Origin: WHTX01 sp038255145
GTDB lineage: Bacteria > Actinomycetota > Acidimicrobiia > Acidimicrobiales > CAIXPF01
Assembly: GCA_038255145.1 (NCBI GenBank)
Contig: JBBSLP010000106.1
Location: forward strand, 1-10,590
DNA: 10,590 nt
Direction of reading: 5' to 3'
The notes below the pieces were generated by a model. It worked only from the letters and a program-made list of their open reading frames with translations, had not been told where the DNA came from and ran no database searches. The translations under genes were made by a program, and so were the position numbers. Each line of letters starts with the position of its first letter. Position 1 is the stretch's first letter. Shown here piece by piece: positions 1 through 6,421 of this stretch.

Positions 1-52
1 CTAGGCCGATCCGCGGTCGATCCGAGGGGTCGATCCGAGGTCGACGTGAGGG
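1..52. repeat. Short direct repeats CGATCCG x3 past the operon end
   Basis: The bases just beyond the stop of the pseudoprotease gene contain CGATCCG at 7-13, 18-24 and 31-37, the last two inside a longer shared GTCGATCCGAGG. The spacing is 11 then 13 bases, so it is an imperfect tandem array. No hairpin or T-tract is evident. The array may continue leftwards outside the window. It could be simple slippage DNA or a cluster of binding sites; nothing in the sequence decides this. Confidence 0.35.
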
Positions 53-1729
53 TCAGCCGCCGCCCTTGAGCAACTCGGGCGGACACGTGAGCACCTGGCG
101 GCAGGCCAGCTCGATGGACGGCGCGTAGGGCATGGCCCCGGGGTCGAAGCCCAGCGGCTGGTAGGCCGTGGTGGCCACCCCCAGCACCTGCCCGGCGGCG
201 TCCACGATGGGCCCACCTCGGAAGTCCATGCTCAGCACGATGTTGTGGCGCAGGCCCACGTCGCTGACGTCGTTGACGTTGCCGGGCGAGACCGTGGCGC
301 CGGCGCCGCCGAGGGCGGAGATGGCGTACACCCGGGTGCCGCGGGCCGCGGCCCGTACGGCGTCGGGGGCGAACGTCAGCGCGGGCAAGCCCGGCTTGGC
401 CACCTTGAGCAGGGCCAGGCCCCGGGTCGGGTCCCAGGCCCACACCTCGACCTGCAGGGTCTCGCCGCCCTTCTCGATGGTGACGACCGGGCCGGGCTGG
501 GCCGTGGCCGCGGCCACGTCCTCGTAGGCGGTGAGGAGGTAGGACGAGGCCTGGTCGCCGTCCTTGACGGGCACGACGAAGGCCGAGCCCATGACCGGGC
601 GCCCGCTGGTGTCCGCGGTGCGCACCAGCCACACGCCCGCGCCCACCTTGTCGGGCAGTTCAACCATGGCGTTGGCGTCGTTGATGGCCTCCTGGACCCG
701 CTGGATGCCGGCGGCCATGGACTCCATCGACTGGTCGCGCTGGGTCTGGATCTGCGTGATGGCCGCGTTGTAGGTGCTCTCGAAGCCGCTCGAGAACTCG
801 GCAACCCGGTTCTCGCTCTCGCTCAGCCGGTTGTCGTAGTAGGCGTAGAGCGAGGCACCGGCGAAGGCGGTGCCCACCCCGAAGGCGGCGATCAGGGCGC
901 TGATGCCGATGACGGTGCGGGGCAGGATGCGGTGGCGGAGCTTGGCCTTGTCCTGCGTGAGCTCGACGAACCCGAGCTTGCGGTAGTCGCGCCGGCGCTG
1001 GCGATGGCTGCGTCGCGACGACGGCCGTACGAAGGGCGCCACCCCGAACCGGCGCTGGTAGCGCAGGTCGCGTAGTCGCCGGGCCTTGAGCGCCGGCGGC
1101 AGCTCGGTGTCGGCCACGGGGACGGCGACGTCATCGCCCTGGGCCGGCGCCGTGGGCAGGATCTCCAGCCCACCTGGTTCTGTGGCGTCGGCCCCGTCCG
1201 CGTCGGTTTCACGGCCAGCCGGCGGGGTGGTCCCACCGTGGTCGGTCGAGGCCCCAGCCGCAGCCAGCAGGTCGTCGGTGGTCACCTCGGCGGGATCGGC
1301 CGCCGCCAGTAGATCGGCCGTGGTCACACCCCGGTCGGTGTCGGTGTCGGCGTCGTTGACGCGGCTGAGCCAGTTCGGCAGGGACGCGCCGTTGCCCTTC
1401 CCCGGGTCCGGCCCGTCGTCCTGGTCTCCGTCCTGGTCACGGCCCTGGTCTCCGCCCTGGTCTCCGCCCTGGTCTCCGCCCTGGTCACGGCGGGGTCCAT
1501 GACCGTTGCCGGCGCTGGGCGTCGGTGGCCCCACGACGGTTCCGCCTCCGTCATCGGCGGGGCCGACGCCCCCGTCAGCGGCGCCACCGCCGTCCGTGGG
1601 ACCTTGGGGCAGCACCGGTCCCTGGACCTGGTCTCCCAGGCCTCGGCCGGTCATCTCCTGCAGGGTGAGCAGGCTGGGCGGGGGCCCGGTGACGCGGGGC
1701 GCGCCGTTCGCTCTGGGTTCGCTGCTCAT
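53..1729 (-). CDS. Membrane-anchored trypsin/HtrA-like pseudoprotease with disordered cytoplasmic half
   Basis: This 558-residue protein has four visible parts. Residues 1-210 are low complexity and acidic, Gly/Asp/Pro rich, with four-residue (R/G)DQ(G/D) repeats at about 80-104 and two copies of VTTxDLLAAA at 135-144 and 149-158. Residues 215-272 are strongly basic. A membrane helix spans about 273-297, followed by a coiled-coil-like stretch (about 300-358). The outer domain (about 362-558) has the trypsin-fold landmarks GSAFVV, LLTAYEDV, DPTRGLALLKV and MDFRGGPIVDAAGQVLGV. The catalytic His, Asp and Ser positions read Glu403 (or Tyr402), Gly437 and Arg504, so proteolysis is not expected. 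Cys543 and Cys549 could form a disulfide. The ATG at 1729 overlaps the upstream PBP stop as ATGA, which favours this start over an in-frame extension to 1906. The role is inferred: a scaffold, sensor or partner of the PBP. Confidence 0.85.
   Translation of the reverse strand: MSSEPRANGAPRVTGPPPSLLTLQEMTGRGLGDQVQGPVLPQGPTDGGGAADGGVGPADDGGGTVVGPPTPSAGNGHGPRRDQGGDQGGDQGGDQGRDQDGDQDDGPDPGKGNGASLPNWLSRVNDADTDTDRGVTTADLLAAADPAEVTTDDLLAAAGASTDHGGTTPPAGRETDADGADATEPGGLEILPTAPAQGDDVAVPVADTELPPALKARRLRDLRYQRRFGVAPFVRPSSRRSHRQRRRDYRKLGFVELTQDKAKLRHRILPRTVIGISALIAAFGVGTAFAGASLYAYYDNRLSESENRVAEFSSGFESTYNAAITQIQTQRDQSMESMAAGIQRVQEAINDANAMVELPDKVGAGVWLVRTADTSGRPVMGSAFVVPVKDGDQASSYLLTAYEDVAAATAQPGPVVTIEKGGETLQVEVWAWDPTRGLALLKVAKPGLPALTFAPDAVRAAARGTRVYAISALGGAGATVSPGNVNDVSDVGLRHNIVLSMDFRGGPIVDAAGQVLGVATTAYQPLGFDPGAMPYAPSIELACRQVLTCPPELLKGGG
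1418..1489. repeat. Six tandem 12-bp units inside the pseudoprotease gene
   Basis: Six consecutive 12-base units with consensus GCCCTGGTCTCC (units begin at 1418, 1430, 1442, 1454, 1466 and 1478) differ only at the first bases and at a TCACG variant in two of them. On the coding strand they give RDQG-GDQG-GDQG-GDQG-RDQD-GDQD. The period is a multiple of three, so copy-number change would lengthen or shorten the disordered cytoplasmic region without a frameshift. Confidence 0.85.
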
Positions 1730-3996
1730 GTTCCGTCGTCCGTGTTCGGGCTCGCGCCCGAGGCCGACTGGCCTCCGGGGGTCGCGGGCGGGACTGGGGT
1801 CGGGGCGGGCGCCGCCGTGGTCGGTGGTGGCGTCGCCGCGGGCGCCGGGATGGACGGCACGGGGATCAGGTTGCCGCCGTCGTAGGTCTGGCAGGGGCCG
1901 CCGCAATCGTCGGGGGTCACGATGGGGTTGCCCGCACCGGGGACGGCGGGGGTGGTGTCGGGCGGGCTGTTGGGATCAGTCACCACGGGGGCGTTGGCCT
2001 GGCCGGCGCCGGAGCCGGGCTTGAAGGCAGGATCAGCGGCCGCCTGCAGGGGAGCAGGGGCGGGGAAGTCCATCACGGGCATGCCCGCGGTGGCTGGTCG
2101 CATGAAGTCGGCCCACGTGCGGGCGGGCACGGAGCCTCCGGTGATGCTGCCGTAGAGGGAGTGGAAGCCGTTGGTGTGGCCCATCCACACCGCGGTGGAC
2201 AGCTGGGGGGTGTAGCCCACGAACCAGGCCGCGGTGTAGGACTCCGCCGTTCCCGTCTTGCCGGCCACGGGCCGATCCAGGCGGGCCGCGGTGCCGGTAC
2301 CGCCGGCGACCACGCCCTTGAGCACGTCGTCGAGGTTGGCGGCAACGTTGGTGGCCAGCACCCGCTGGCCGGGCCGGGCCGTGTTGTCCTCGATGATGTT
2401 CCCGCTGGCGTCGATGACCCGGGCCACCGGCGTCGGCACCTGGCGAACCCCCTGGTCGGCGATGGTGCCGTAGGCCGACGCCATGTCCAGGGGGGAGACC
2501 TCGGCCGATCCCAGGGCCAGGCTCACGCCGTACTCACCGTTGGGGTTGACGCTGGTGACGCCCAGGCGGTTGGCCATCTCGGCCGTCTTCTGCACGCCCA
2601 CGTCCAGGATGAGCTGGGCGAAGACCGTGTTGGTCGAGCTGGCCGTGGCCCGGCGCAGGGTCATGCGCCCGCCACCACCACCCTCGTAGTTGTAGAGGAA
2701 GCAGCCCTCGCCGTCGCAGTTGGGCACCTGGAACCGGGTGGGGGCGTCGTAGACGGTCTCGGGGCTGATGCCGGCCTCGAAGGCGGCGGCGAGCACGAAG
2801 GTCTTGAACGACGAGCCGGGCTGGAAGCCGGTGATGCCGCCGGTGGCCAGGTTCACCTGGCTGACGGCGTAGTCGCGCCCGCCCACCATGGCCTTGACCA
2901 GCCCGGTGGTGGGATCGACCGAGGTCAGGGCGATGTCGACGGGGGGCTCGGTGCCGTACAGGTTGGACGCCACCGCCTCCTCGGCCAGGGCCTGGAGGTT
3001 GGGATCGATGCTGGTCTCGATGCGCAGGCCGCCCCGGTAGAGCTTCTCGGGCCCGTACCTGGCCAACAGCACCTCCTCGACCCAGTCGACGAAGTACGGG
3101 TAGCGGCTGGCCCCCCTGGTCGGGGTGGGCACGATGACGGTGGCCGGTCCTGGGGCAGGACCGTCCGAGGCGAACCAGATGGTCTGGGCGACGGCCTCGT
3201 CGTGCTGCTGTTGGCTGATGAGGTGCTGCTCGAGCATCAGCCGGAGCACGATCTTGCGCCGGTCCTCGGCCTGGGCCAGGTCGACCCGGGGGGAGTACAC
3301 GGTGGGGGCGGGTATCGCGCCGGCCAACATGGCCGCCTCGGACAGGGTCAGGTTGTTGACCGGCTTGCCGAAGTACTGCACCGCGGCGGCGCCCACGCCG
3401 TAGCTACCCGAGCCGAAGTAGGTCGTGTTCAGGTAGTTGAACAAGATCTCCTGCTTGGTCATCTTCCGCTCGAGCTGGGTGGCGAGGATGGCCTCGCGCA
3501 GCTTACGGGACCAGGTCACGCTGTTGTTCAGGTAGGCGGCCCGCACGTACTGCTGGGTGATGGTGGACGCGCCCTGGACGATCTCACCCTCGTCGTAGAT
3601 GGCCCGGGCGGCGCGGGCGATGCCCTCGATGTCCACGCCGCGGTGGCTGTAGAAGCGCTGGTCCTCCGAGGCGACCACGGCGTCCTTGAGCACCTGGGGT
3701 ACGTCGGTGGGCTGGATGGGGACGGTCAGCTCGAACTGGCGGAACACCCCGATGACCTGACCGGTGTTGTCGTACACCGTCGTCGGGCGGGCCACGAAGG
3801 CCGGCTTCTGGGCCGGGAGCCGACCGGGCAGGTCCCCGAACAGCAGGGTGGCCACGGCCACCCCTGCGGCCATGGCGGGCACGAGGACGGCGCAGACGGC
3901 GACGATGACGACCGTCTTGACGACGAAGCTGCTCGAACGCAGGGTGCGGGACCGGCGTCGCCGGGGCGACAGGTCGCGGGTGCGGGCCCGGGCCAC
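1726..3996 (-). CDS. Class A penicillin-binding protein (GT51 transglycosylase / transpeptidase), PonA-like
   Basis: This bifunctional enzyme polymerises lipid II and cross-links peptidoglycan on the outer face of the membrane. It has 756 residues: a basic cytoplasmic N-terminus, a membrane helix at about 24-53, and a GT51 domain with EDQRF (catalytic Glu111), QGASTITQQ at 141-149 and RKLRE at 164-168 (likely second Glu168). The transpeptidase domain has SSFK (nucleophile Ser395, Lys398), STN (454-456) and KTG (580-582). The tail from about 645 is Pro/Thr/Ala rich and contains a CGGPC cysteine pair (698, 702); another pair is at 427 and 432. No PASTA domain is seen. It starts with GTG one base after the TGA of the upstream gene, and its own TGA overlaps the next ATG, so translation is probably coupled along the operon. 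All catalytic motifs look intact. Confidence 0.97.
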   Translation of the reverse strand: MARARTRDLSPRRRRSRTLRSSSFVVKTVVIVAVCAVLVPAMAAGVAVATLLFGDLPGRLPAQKPAFVARPTTVYDNTGQVIGVFRQFELTVPIQPTDVPQVLKDAVVASEDQRFYSHRGVDIEGIARAARAIYDEGEIVQGASTITQQYVRAAYLNNSVTWSRKLREAILATQLERKMTKQEILFNYLNTTYFGSGSYGVGAAAVQYFGKPVNNLTLSEAAMLAGAIPAPTVYSPRVDLAQAEDRRKIVLRLMLEQHLISQQQHDEAVAQTIWFASDGPAPGPATVIVPTPTRGASRYPYFVDWVEEVLLARYGPEKLYRGGLRIETSIDPNLQALAEEAVASNLYGTEPPVDIALTSVDPTTGLVKAMVGGRDYAVSQVNLATGGITGFQPGSSFKTFVLAAAFEAGISPETVYDAPTRFQVPNCDGEGCFLYNYEGGGGGRMTLRRATASSTNTVFAQLILDVGVQKTAEMANRLGVTSVNPNGEYGVSLALGSAEVSPLDMASAYGTIADQGVRQVPTPVARVIDASGNIIEDNTARPGQRVLATNVAANLDDVLKGVVAGGTGTAARLDRPVAGKTGTAESYTAAWFVGYTPQLSTAVWMGHTNGFHSLYGSITGGSVPARTWADFMRPATAGMPVMDFPAPAPLQAAADPAFKPGSGAGQANAPVVTDPNSPPDTTPAVPGAGNPIVTPDDCGGPCQTYDGGNLIPVPSIPAPAATPPPTTAAPAPTPVPPATPGGQSASGASPNTDDGT

Positions 3997-3997
3997 G

Positions 3998-4969
3998 TCA
4001 GCCTGCCGGGGCCGCGGTGGGAGGCGGCGCGGGAACCGTGGTCGGGGCGGGGGTGCCGGGAGCGCCCGGCACCGTGGTCGTCGGCGCCGTGGTGGTCGTG
4101 GTGGTGGTCGTCGGTACCGGGGAGCACACCGGCACCGTCAGGTCCCGGGTCCAGGTGCCGATGCGCAGGTTGGCCGTGGCCGGCCCGATGGCCGCACAGG
4201 TCACCTCGAAGGTCGCAGAACCGTCGGCGCCGGTGTTGGCGGCGGCGTTGCCCACCAGGGTCCCGCCCACGGTGAGGGTGACGGGCAGGCCCGACCTCCC
4301 CCCGAGCTCGACGCGACCGTCGGACGTGACGTAGGGCTGTTGCACGTTGACGCTGATGGTGGGCTTGGAGCCGATGATCCAGCCCCCTGACGACCAGTCG
4401 GGGTTGATGCGGGCTCCAGTGGGGGCGTCCATCTGCAGGGCGAAGGTCTGGCGCTCGCCATCGTTGACGAACGCGACCTGGGACCCGCCCTGGGCCAGGG
4501 TCGGCGCCTGCCAGGCGCGCACGCGGAAGCGTCCGCCCGGGGTGCCCGCCAGGGTGAACCCCCCTGATCCGTCGGTGACCAGGTCGGTGCTGGCGGCGAC
4601 CTCACCTTCGAAGCGCTCGATGCGCACCGTGGCCCCGCCCACGGGGCCGTTGGGCCCACTGACCGTGCCCGCCAGGGTGGCGCCGCCGCCCTGGAGCTTG
4701 GGGTTGGGCGTGGTAGCGGGGACGGGTAGGCCAGCGACGGGCGTTCCCCGGGTGTCCGCCGCGTTCACCACGCGCAGTGCATCGATGACCGGTGTGGCCT
4801 TCTGCAGTTCGGCGGCACGGGCGGCGGGGTCGAAGCCGTGCACGACGATGGGAGCTTCGGCCTCGTCGGCGTCGAAGGCGCCGAAGACGTCGTCCCGCTT
4901 CGAGTACGCGAACGCGCCCACCAAGACCAGGCAAACCAGGAGCACGTACTTGAGCGCCAAGCTCAACAC
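3998..4969 (-). CDS. Membrane-anchored protein with carboxypeptidase-regulatory-like beta domain and Thr/Pro tail
   Basis: This 323-residue protein is the first gene of the PBP operon. A hydrophobic helix at about 4-21 is followed by SKRDD, so the protein is either anchored by its N-terminus or secreted. Residues 96-180 match the CarboxypepD_reg / Cna-B-like pattern (AGTVSGPNGPVGGATVRI, then GGFTLAGTPGGRFRVRAW and a closing FALQM strand). Residues 200-282 look like a second Ig-like beta domain, with Cys258 and Cys282 as a probable disulfide. The tail (283-323) is almost wholly Thr, Pro and Ala, as in wall-spanning linkers. No catalytic motif is visible, so a structural or adhesive envelope role is inferred. 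The start is either GTG at 4969 or, more in keeping with the GAGGTG ribosome site, TTG at 4960; the two differ by three residues. Confidence 0.85.
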   Translation of the reverse strand: MLSLALKYVLLVCLVLVGAFAYSKRDDVFGAFDADEAEAPIVVHGFDPAARAAELQKATPVIDALRVVNAADTRGTPVAGLPVPATTPNPKLQGGGATLAGTVSGPNGPVGGATVRIERFEGEVAASTDLVTDGSGGFTLAGTPGGRFRVRAWQAPTLAQGGSQVAFVNDGERQTFALQMDAPTGARINPDWSSGGWIIGSKPTISVNVQQPYVTSDGRVELGGRSGLPVTLTVGGTLVGNAAANTGADGSATFEVTCAAIGPATANLRIGTWTRDLTVPVCSPVPTTTTTTTTAPTTTVPGAPGTPAPTTVPAPPPTAAPAG

Positions 4970-4972
4970 CTC
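4967..4972 (-). promoter_or_regulatory. Shine-Dalgarno GAGGTG of the PBP operon
   Basis: GAGGTG on the minus strand is a near-ideal Shine-Dalgarno sequence. Its last three bases are the GTG normally taken as the start of the 323-residue protein. A TTG codon at 4958-4960 lies six bases downstream, the usual spacing, so the real start may be that TTG, giving MALKYVLL. Confidence 0.5.
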
Positions 4973-5043
4973 GGTGGTGGCTGACAGCGGTAGGCGCGCC
5001 GCTGGACGTGAGCGTTTGACCCGACGGCGCGCGACTGCAGCCT

Positions 5044-5065
5044 AGATCGCCCCACCCTGCGATCT
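5044..5065. promoter_or_regulatory. Inverted repeat, candidate operator between divergent genes
   Basis: AGATCGC (5044-5050) and GCGATCT (5059-5065) are perfect inverted arms separated by eight bases. They lie in the 211-base region between the leftward PBP operon and the rightward MaoC gene. The 15-base spacing between arm starts would suit a dimeric helix-turn-helix repressor. No clear -35/-10 pair could be assigned to either gene, so the regulator role is only inferred. The rest of 4970-5180 shows only a GC-only palindrome at 5127-5138. Confidence 0.3.
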
Positions 5066-5180
5066 GGCGCATCCCCCGGGGAGCACTACGCGAACGTCCT
5101 GGTACCGAGCCCCTCCCTCGAACGGTGCCCCGCGGGGCTGCCAGCTCGCACTCGACGGGCGGCTGGGCCACCATGGCGCC

Positions 5181-5636
5181 ATGACCACCGTCATCAACGG
5201 CTTGGACGAGCTCAAGGGCAAGGTCGGGGACCACCTCGGCTACAGCGAGTACGTCACCATCACCCAGGAACAGGTCCAGCTGTTCGCCGACGCCACCAAC
5301 GACCACCAGTGGATCCACCTCGACGTGGAGCGGGCCAAGGCCGGTCCCTTCGGTGGCCCCATCGCCCACGGGTACCTGACGCTGTCCCTGGCGCCAGGGC
5401 TGATGGGCGAGGTGCTGCAGCTCAAGGGGACGTCCATGGGCGTCAACTACGGGTGCGGCAAGGTGCGCTTCCCCTCGCCCGTGCCCGTGGGCTCCAAGGT
5501 GCGGATGGGGGCCAAGCTGGTCTCCGTCGAGGACGTGGCCGGGGGCGTGCAGTACATGGTCGAGCTGACCTTCGAGGTCGAGGGGGCGTCCAAGCCGTCC
5601 TGCGTGGCCGAGTGCATCTACCGGGCCTACGCATAG
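5181..5636 (+). CDS. htdZ: MaoC-family (R)-specific enoyl-CoA hydratase, HtdZ (Rv0130)-like
   Basis: This 151-residue single hot-dog-fold protein is predicted to hydrate trans-2-enoyl-CoA to (R)-3-hydroxyacyl-CoA in the cytoplasm. The hydratase-2 signature is at 35-52: FADATNDHQWIHLDVERA, with catalytic Asp41 and His46. Downstream come GPFGGPIAHGYLTLSL (56-70) and NYGCGKVRFPSPVPVGS (89-105). Length and motifs match M. tuberculosis Rv0130/HtdZ as I recall it, where the catalytic pair is Asp40/His45. The usual Gly before the catalytic Asp is Asn40 here. An ATG at 5173 is out of frame, so 5181 is the start; no convincing Shine-Dalgarno precedes it. The gene's last codons lie in the hairpin that follows. 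It is divergent from the PBP operon and upstream of carD, without obvious functional linkage to either. Confidence 0.93.
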   Translation: MTTVINGLDELKGKVGDHLGYSEYVTITQEQVQLFADATNDHQWIHLDVERAKAGPFGGPIAHGYLTLSLAPGLMGEVLQLKGTSMGVNYGCGKVRFPSPVPVGSKVRMGAKLVSVEDVAGGVQYMVELTFEVEGASKPSCVAECIYRAYA

Positions 5637-5670
5637 GCCGGGGGTCTGCCCCCGGCCTATGCGTAGGCCC
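5623..5670. terminator. Perfect 22-bp hairpin spanning the htdZ-like stop codon
   Basis: Arms 5623-5644 and 5649-5670 are exact reverse complements over 22 bases with a TCTG loop (5645-5648). The left arm contains the final codons GCC TAC GCA and the TAG stop of the MaoC gene. No T-tract follows, which is common for actinobacterial terminators. The likely role is termination or 3'-end protection of the MaoC transcript before carD. Confidence 0.75.
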
Positions 5671-5714
5671 CCTGGTAGGACGGCGTGCGCCTGCGGCGCG
5701 CTGTCCCTTCTGTT

Positions 5715-5753
5715 CCGCCCGGCCAGGGCTCGCTTCGCTCGCCGGCCGGGCGG
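5715..5753. repeat. Second inverted repeat upstream of carD
   Basis: CCGCCCGGCC (5715-5724) and GGCCGGGCGG (5744-5753) are perfect 10-base arms around a 19-base loop. The repeat lies 45 bases beyond the htdZ-like terminator and ends just before a candidate -10 element. It could be a second terminator blocking readthrough into carD or a control site over the carD promoter. Confidence 0.5.
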
Positions 5754-5755
5754 AC

Positions 5756-5761
5756 TACACT
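5756..5761 (+). promoter_or_regulatory. Candidate -10 box of carD (TACACT)
   Basis: TACACT fits the actinobacterial TAnnnT -10 pattern and would give a leader of about 85 bases before the carD ATG. No -35 match is seen 16-18 bases upstream, where the arms of the 5715-5753 inverted repeat lie instead. CarD-type promoters often lack a good -35. The assignment rests on one short motif. Confidence 0.25.
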
Positions 5762-5844
5762 CGCACCGTTCGGAAACCACCTCGTCGGCTGGGTGCGGGC
5801 CCTTCGGGGGGTCCGGCGCGGTCGATGTCTCTAGTGAGCGGTGC

Positions 5845-5849
5845 AGGAG
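5845..5849 (+). promoter_or_regulatory. carD ribosome binding site AGGAG
   Basis: AGGAG lies four bases before the ATG at 5854. It decides the start against the in-frame open stretch that reaches back to 5659 and that would run through the hairpins upstream. Confidence 0.7.
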
Positions 5850-5853
5850 TCTC

Positions 5854-6333
5854 ATGGGCTTCAAACCCGGCGATCGCGTCGTGTACCCCCATCACGGGGC
5901 CGCGATCATCGAGCGGTGCGAGACCAAGGAAGCGTTCGGCGAAGCCAGGGAGTACCTGATCCTTCGCATGGCCCACGGAGATCTGACGCTCTCCGTGCCC
6001 TCGGACAAGGCTGAAGAGGTCGGCATGCGCCTGCCCATCAGCACCGAGGACGTCGAGGACCTCTTCGAGCTGTTGGGCAAGAAGGACGTGCGCGAGCCGG
6101 CCAACTGGAGCCGGCGCTTCAAGAACCACCAGGAGAAGCTGAAGTCGGGCGACGTCTACCAGGTCGCCGAGGTCGTGCGGAACCTGGCCCTGCGGGACCA
6201 GGCCAAGGGCCTCTCCGCCGGTGAGAAGTCGATGCTGCAGAAGGCGATGAGCGTGCTCGTCTCCGAGCTCAGCTTCGCCCTCGACGTCAGCGAAGAGGAC
6301 GCCCTGGGCAAGGTCAAGGGCGTTCTCGCCTGA
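5854..6333 (+). CDS. carD: CarD/CdnL-type RNA polymerase-binding transcription regulator
   Basis: CarD binds the RNA polymerase beta subunit and stabilises open promoter complexes, supporting rRNA and housekeeping transcription. The 159-residue protein has the N-terminal Tudor-like RNAP-interaction domain (GDRVVYPHHGAAIIE at 6-20, EYLIL, GDLTLSVP) and the helical DNA-binding domain, with PANWSRRFK at 82-90 and SAGEKSML at 121-128. Trp85, which wedges into the upstream edge of the bubble in mycobacterial CarD, falls at the same residue number. Positions equivalent to the mycobacterial RNAP-contact residues Arg25 and Arg47 are Lys25 and Ser47. In mycobacteria carD is followed by ispD and ispF; here it is followed at once by a terminator and a converging SDR gene, so it is monocistronic on its 3' side. 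The start is set by AGGAG at 5845-5849. Confidence 0.97.
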   Translation: MGFKPGDRVVYPHHGAAIIERCETKEAFGEAREYLILRMAHGDLTLSVPSDKAEEVGMRLPISTEDVEDLFELLGKKDVREPANWSRRFKNHQEKLKSGDVYQVAEVVRNLALRDQAKGLSAGEKSMLQKAMSVLVSELSFALDVSEEDALGKVKGVLA

Positions 6334-6347
6334 TCTGACGGCTCGAT

Positions 6348-6391
6348 CGGTGCTGTGGGGTCCGGCCGGCTGGGCCGACCCCACAGCACCG
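6348..6391. terminator. Strong hairpin between converging carD and SDR genes
   Basis: Arms 6348-6362 and 6377-6391 pair perfectly over 15 bases (CGGTGCTGTGGGGTC and its complement). After a one-base bulge, a further GGCC/GGCC helix closes a short loop. It sits 14 bases after the carD stop and 30 bases before the SDR stop, so it can serve as terminator for both strands. No T-run is present. Confidence 0.8.
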
Positions 6392-6421
6392 TCGCGTCCG
6401 GTCTTCGGGAACGTGCTCCGC

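Noticed and set aside
1730..1906. N-terminal extension of the pseudoprotease into the PBP gene
   Set aside because: The extra 59 residues are Arg/Pro/Asp rich shadow sequence of the PBP tail, and the ATGA overlap at 1726-1729 gives a natural coupled start.
4080..4120. GTG/GTC-rich simple repeat in the beta-domain gene
   Set aside because: It encodes the Thr-rich tail of a wall-type linker; ordinary low-complexity coding sequence rather than an independent element.
2161..4275. A 704-codon open frame on the plus strand opposite the PBP gene
   Set aside because: The minus-strand PBP has every GT51 and transpeptidase motif; the antisense frame is His/Gly/Val/Asp rich with no recognisable domain, as expected for the complement of a high-GC gene.
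5016..5048. TTGACC and TAGATC as a plus-strand promoter for the MaoC gene
   Set aside because: The spacer is 21 bases, too long for a sigma-70-type promoter, so the pair was not annotated.
5127..5138. 12-base GC-only palindrome GCCCCGCGGGGC
   Set aside because: Short all-G/C palindromes are expected by chance at this base composition.
5659..5853. N-terminal extension of CarD
   Set aside because: It would translate through two hairpins, has no CarD homology, and a good AGGAG precedes the ATG at 5854, which gives the family's usual length.
4602..5864. A 420-codon minus-strand frame crossing the MaoC gene and its flanks
   Set aside because: It overlaps three better-supported features and has no domain; composition is that of a shadow frame.
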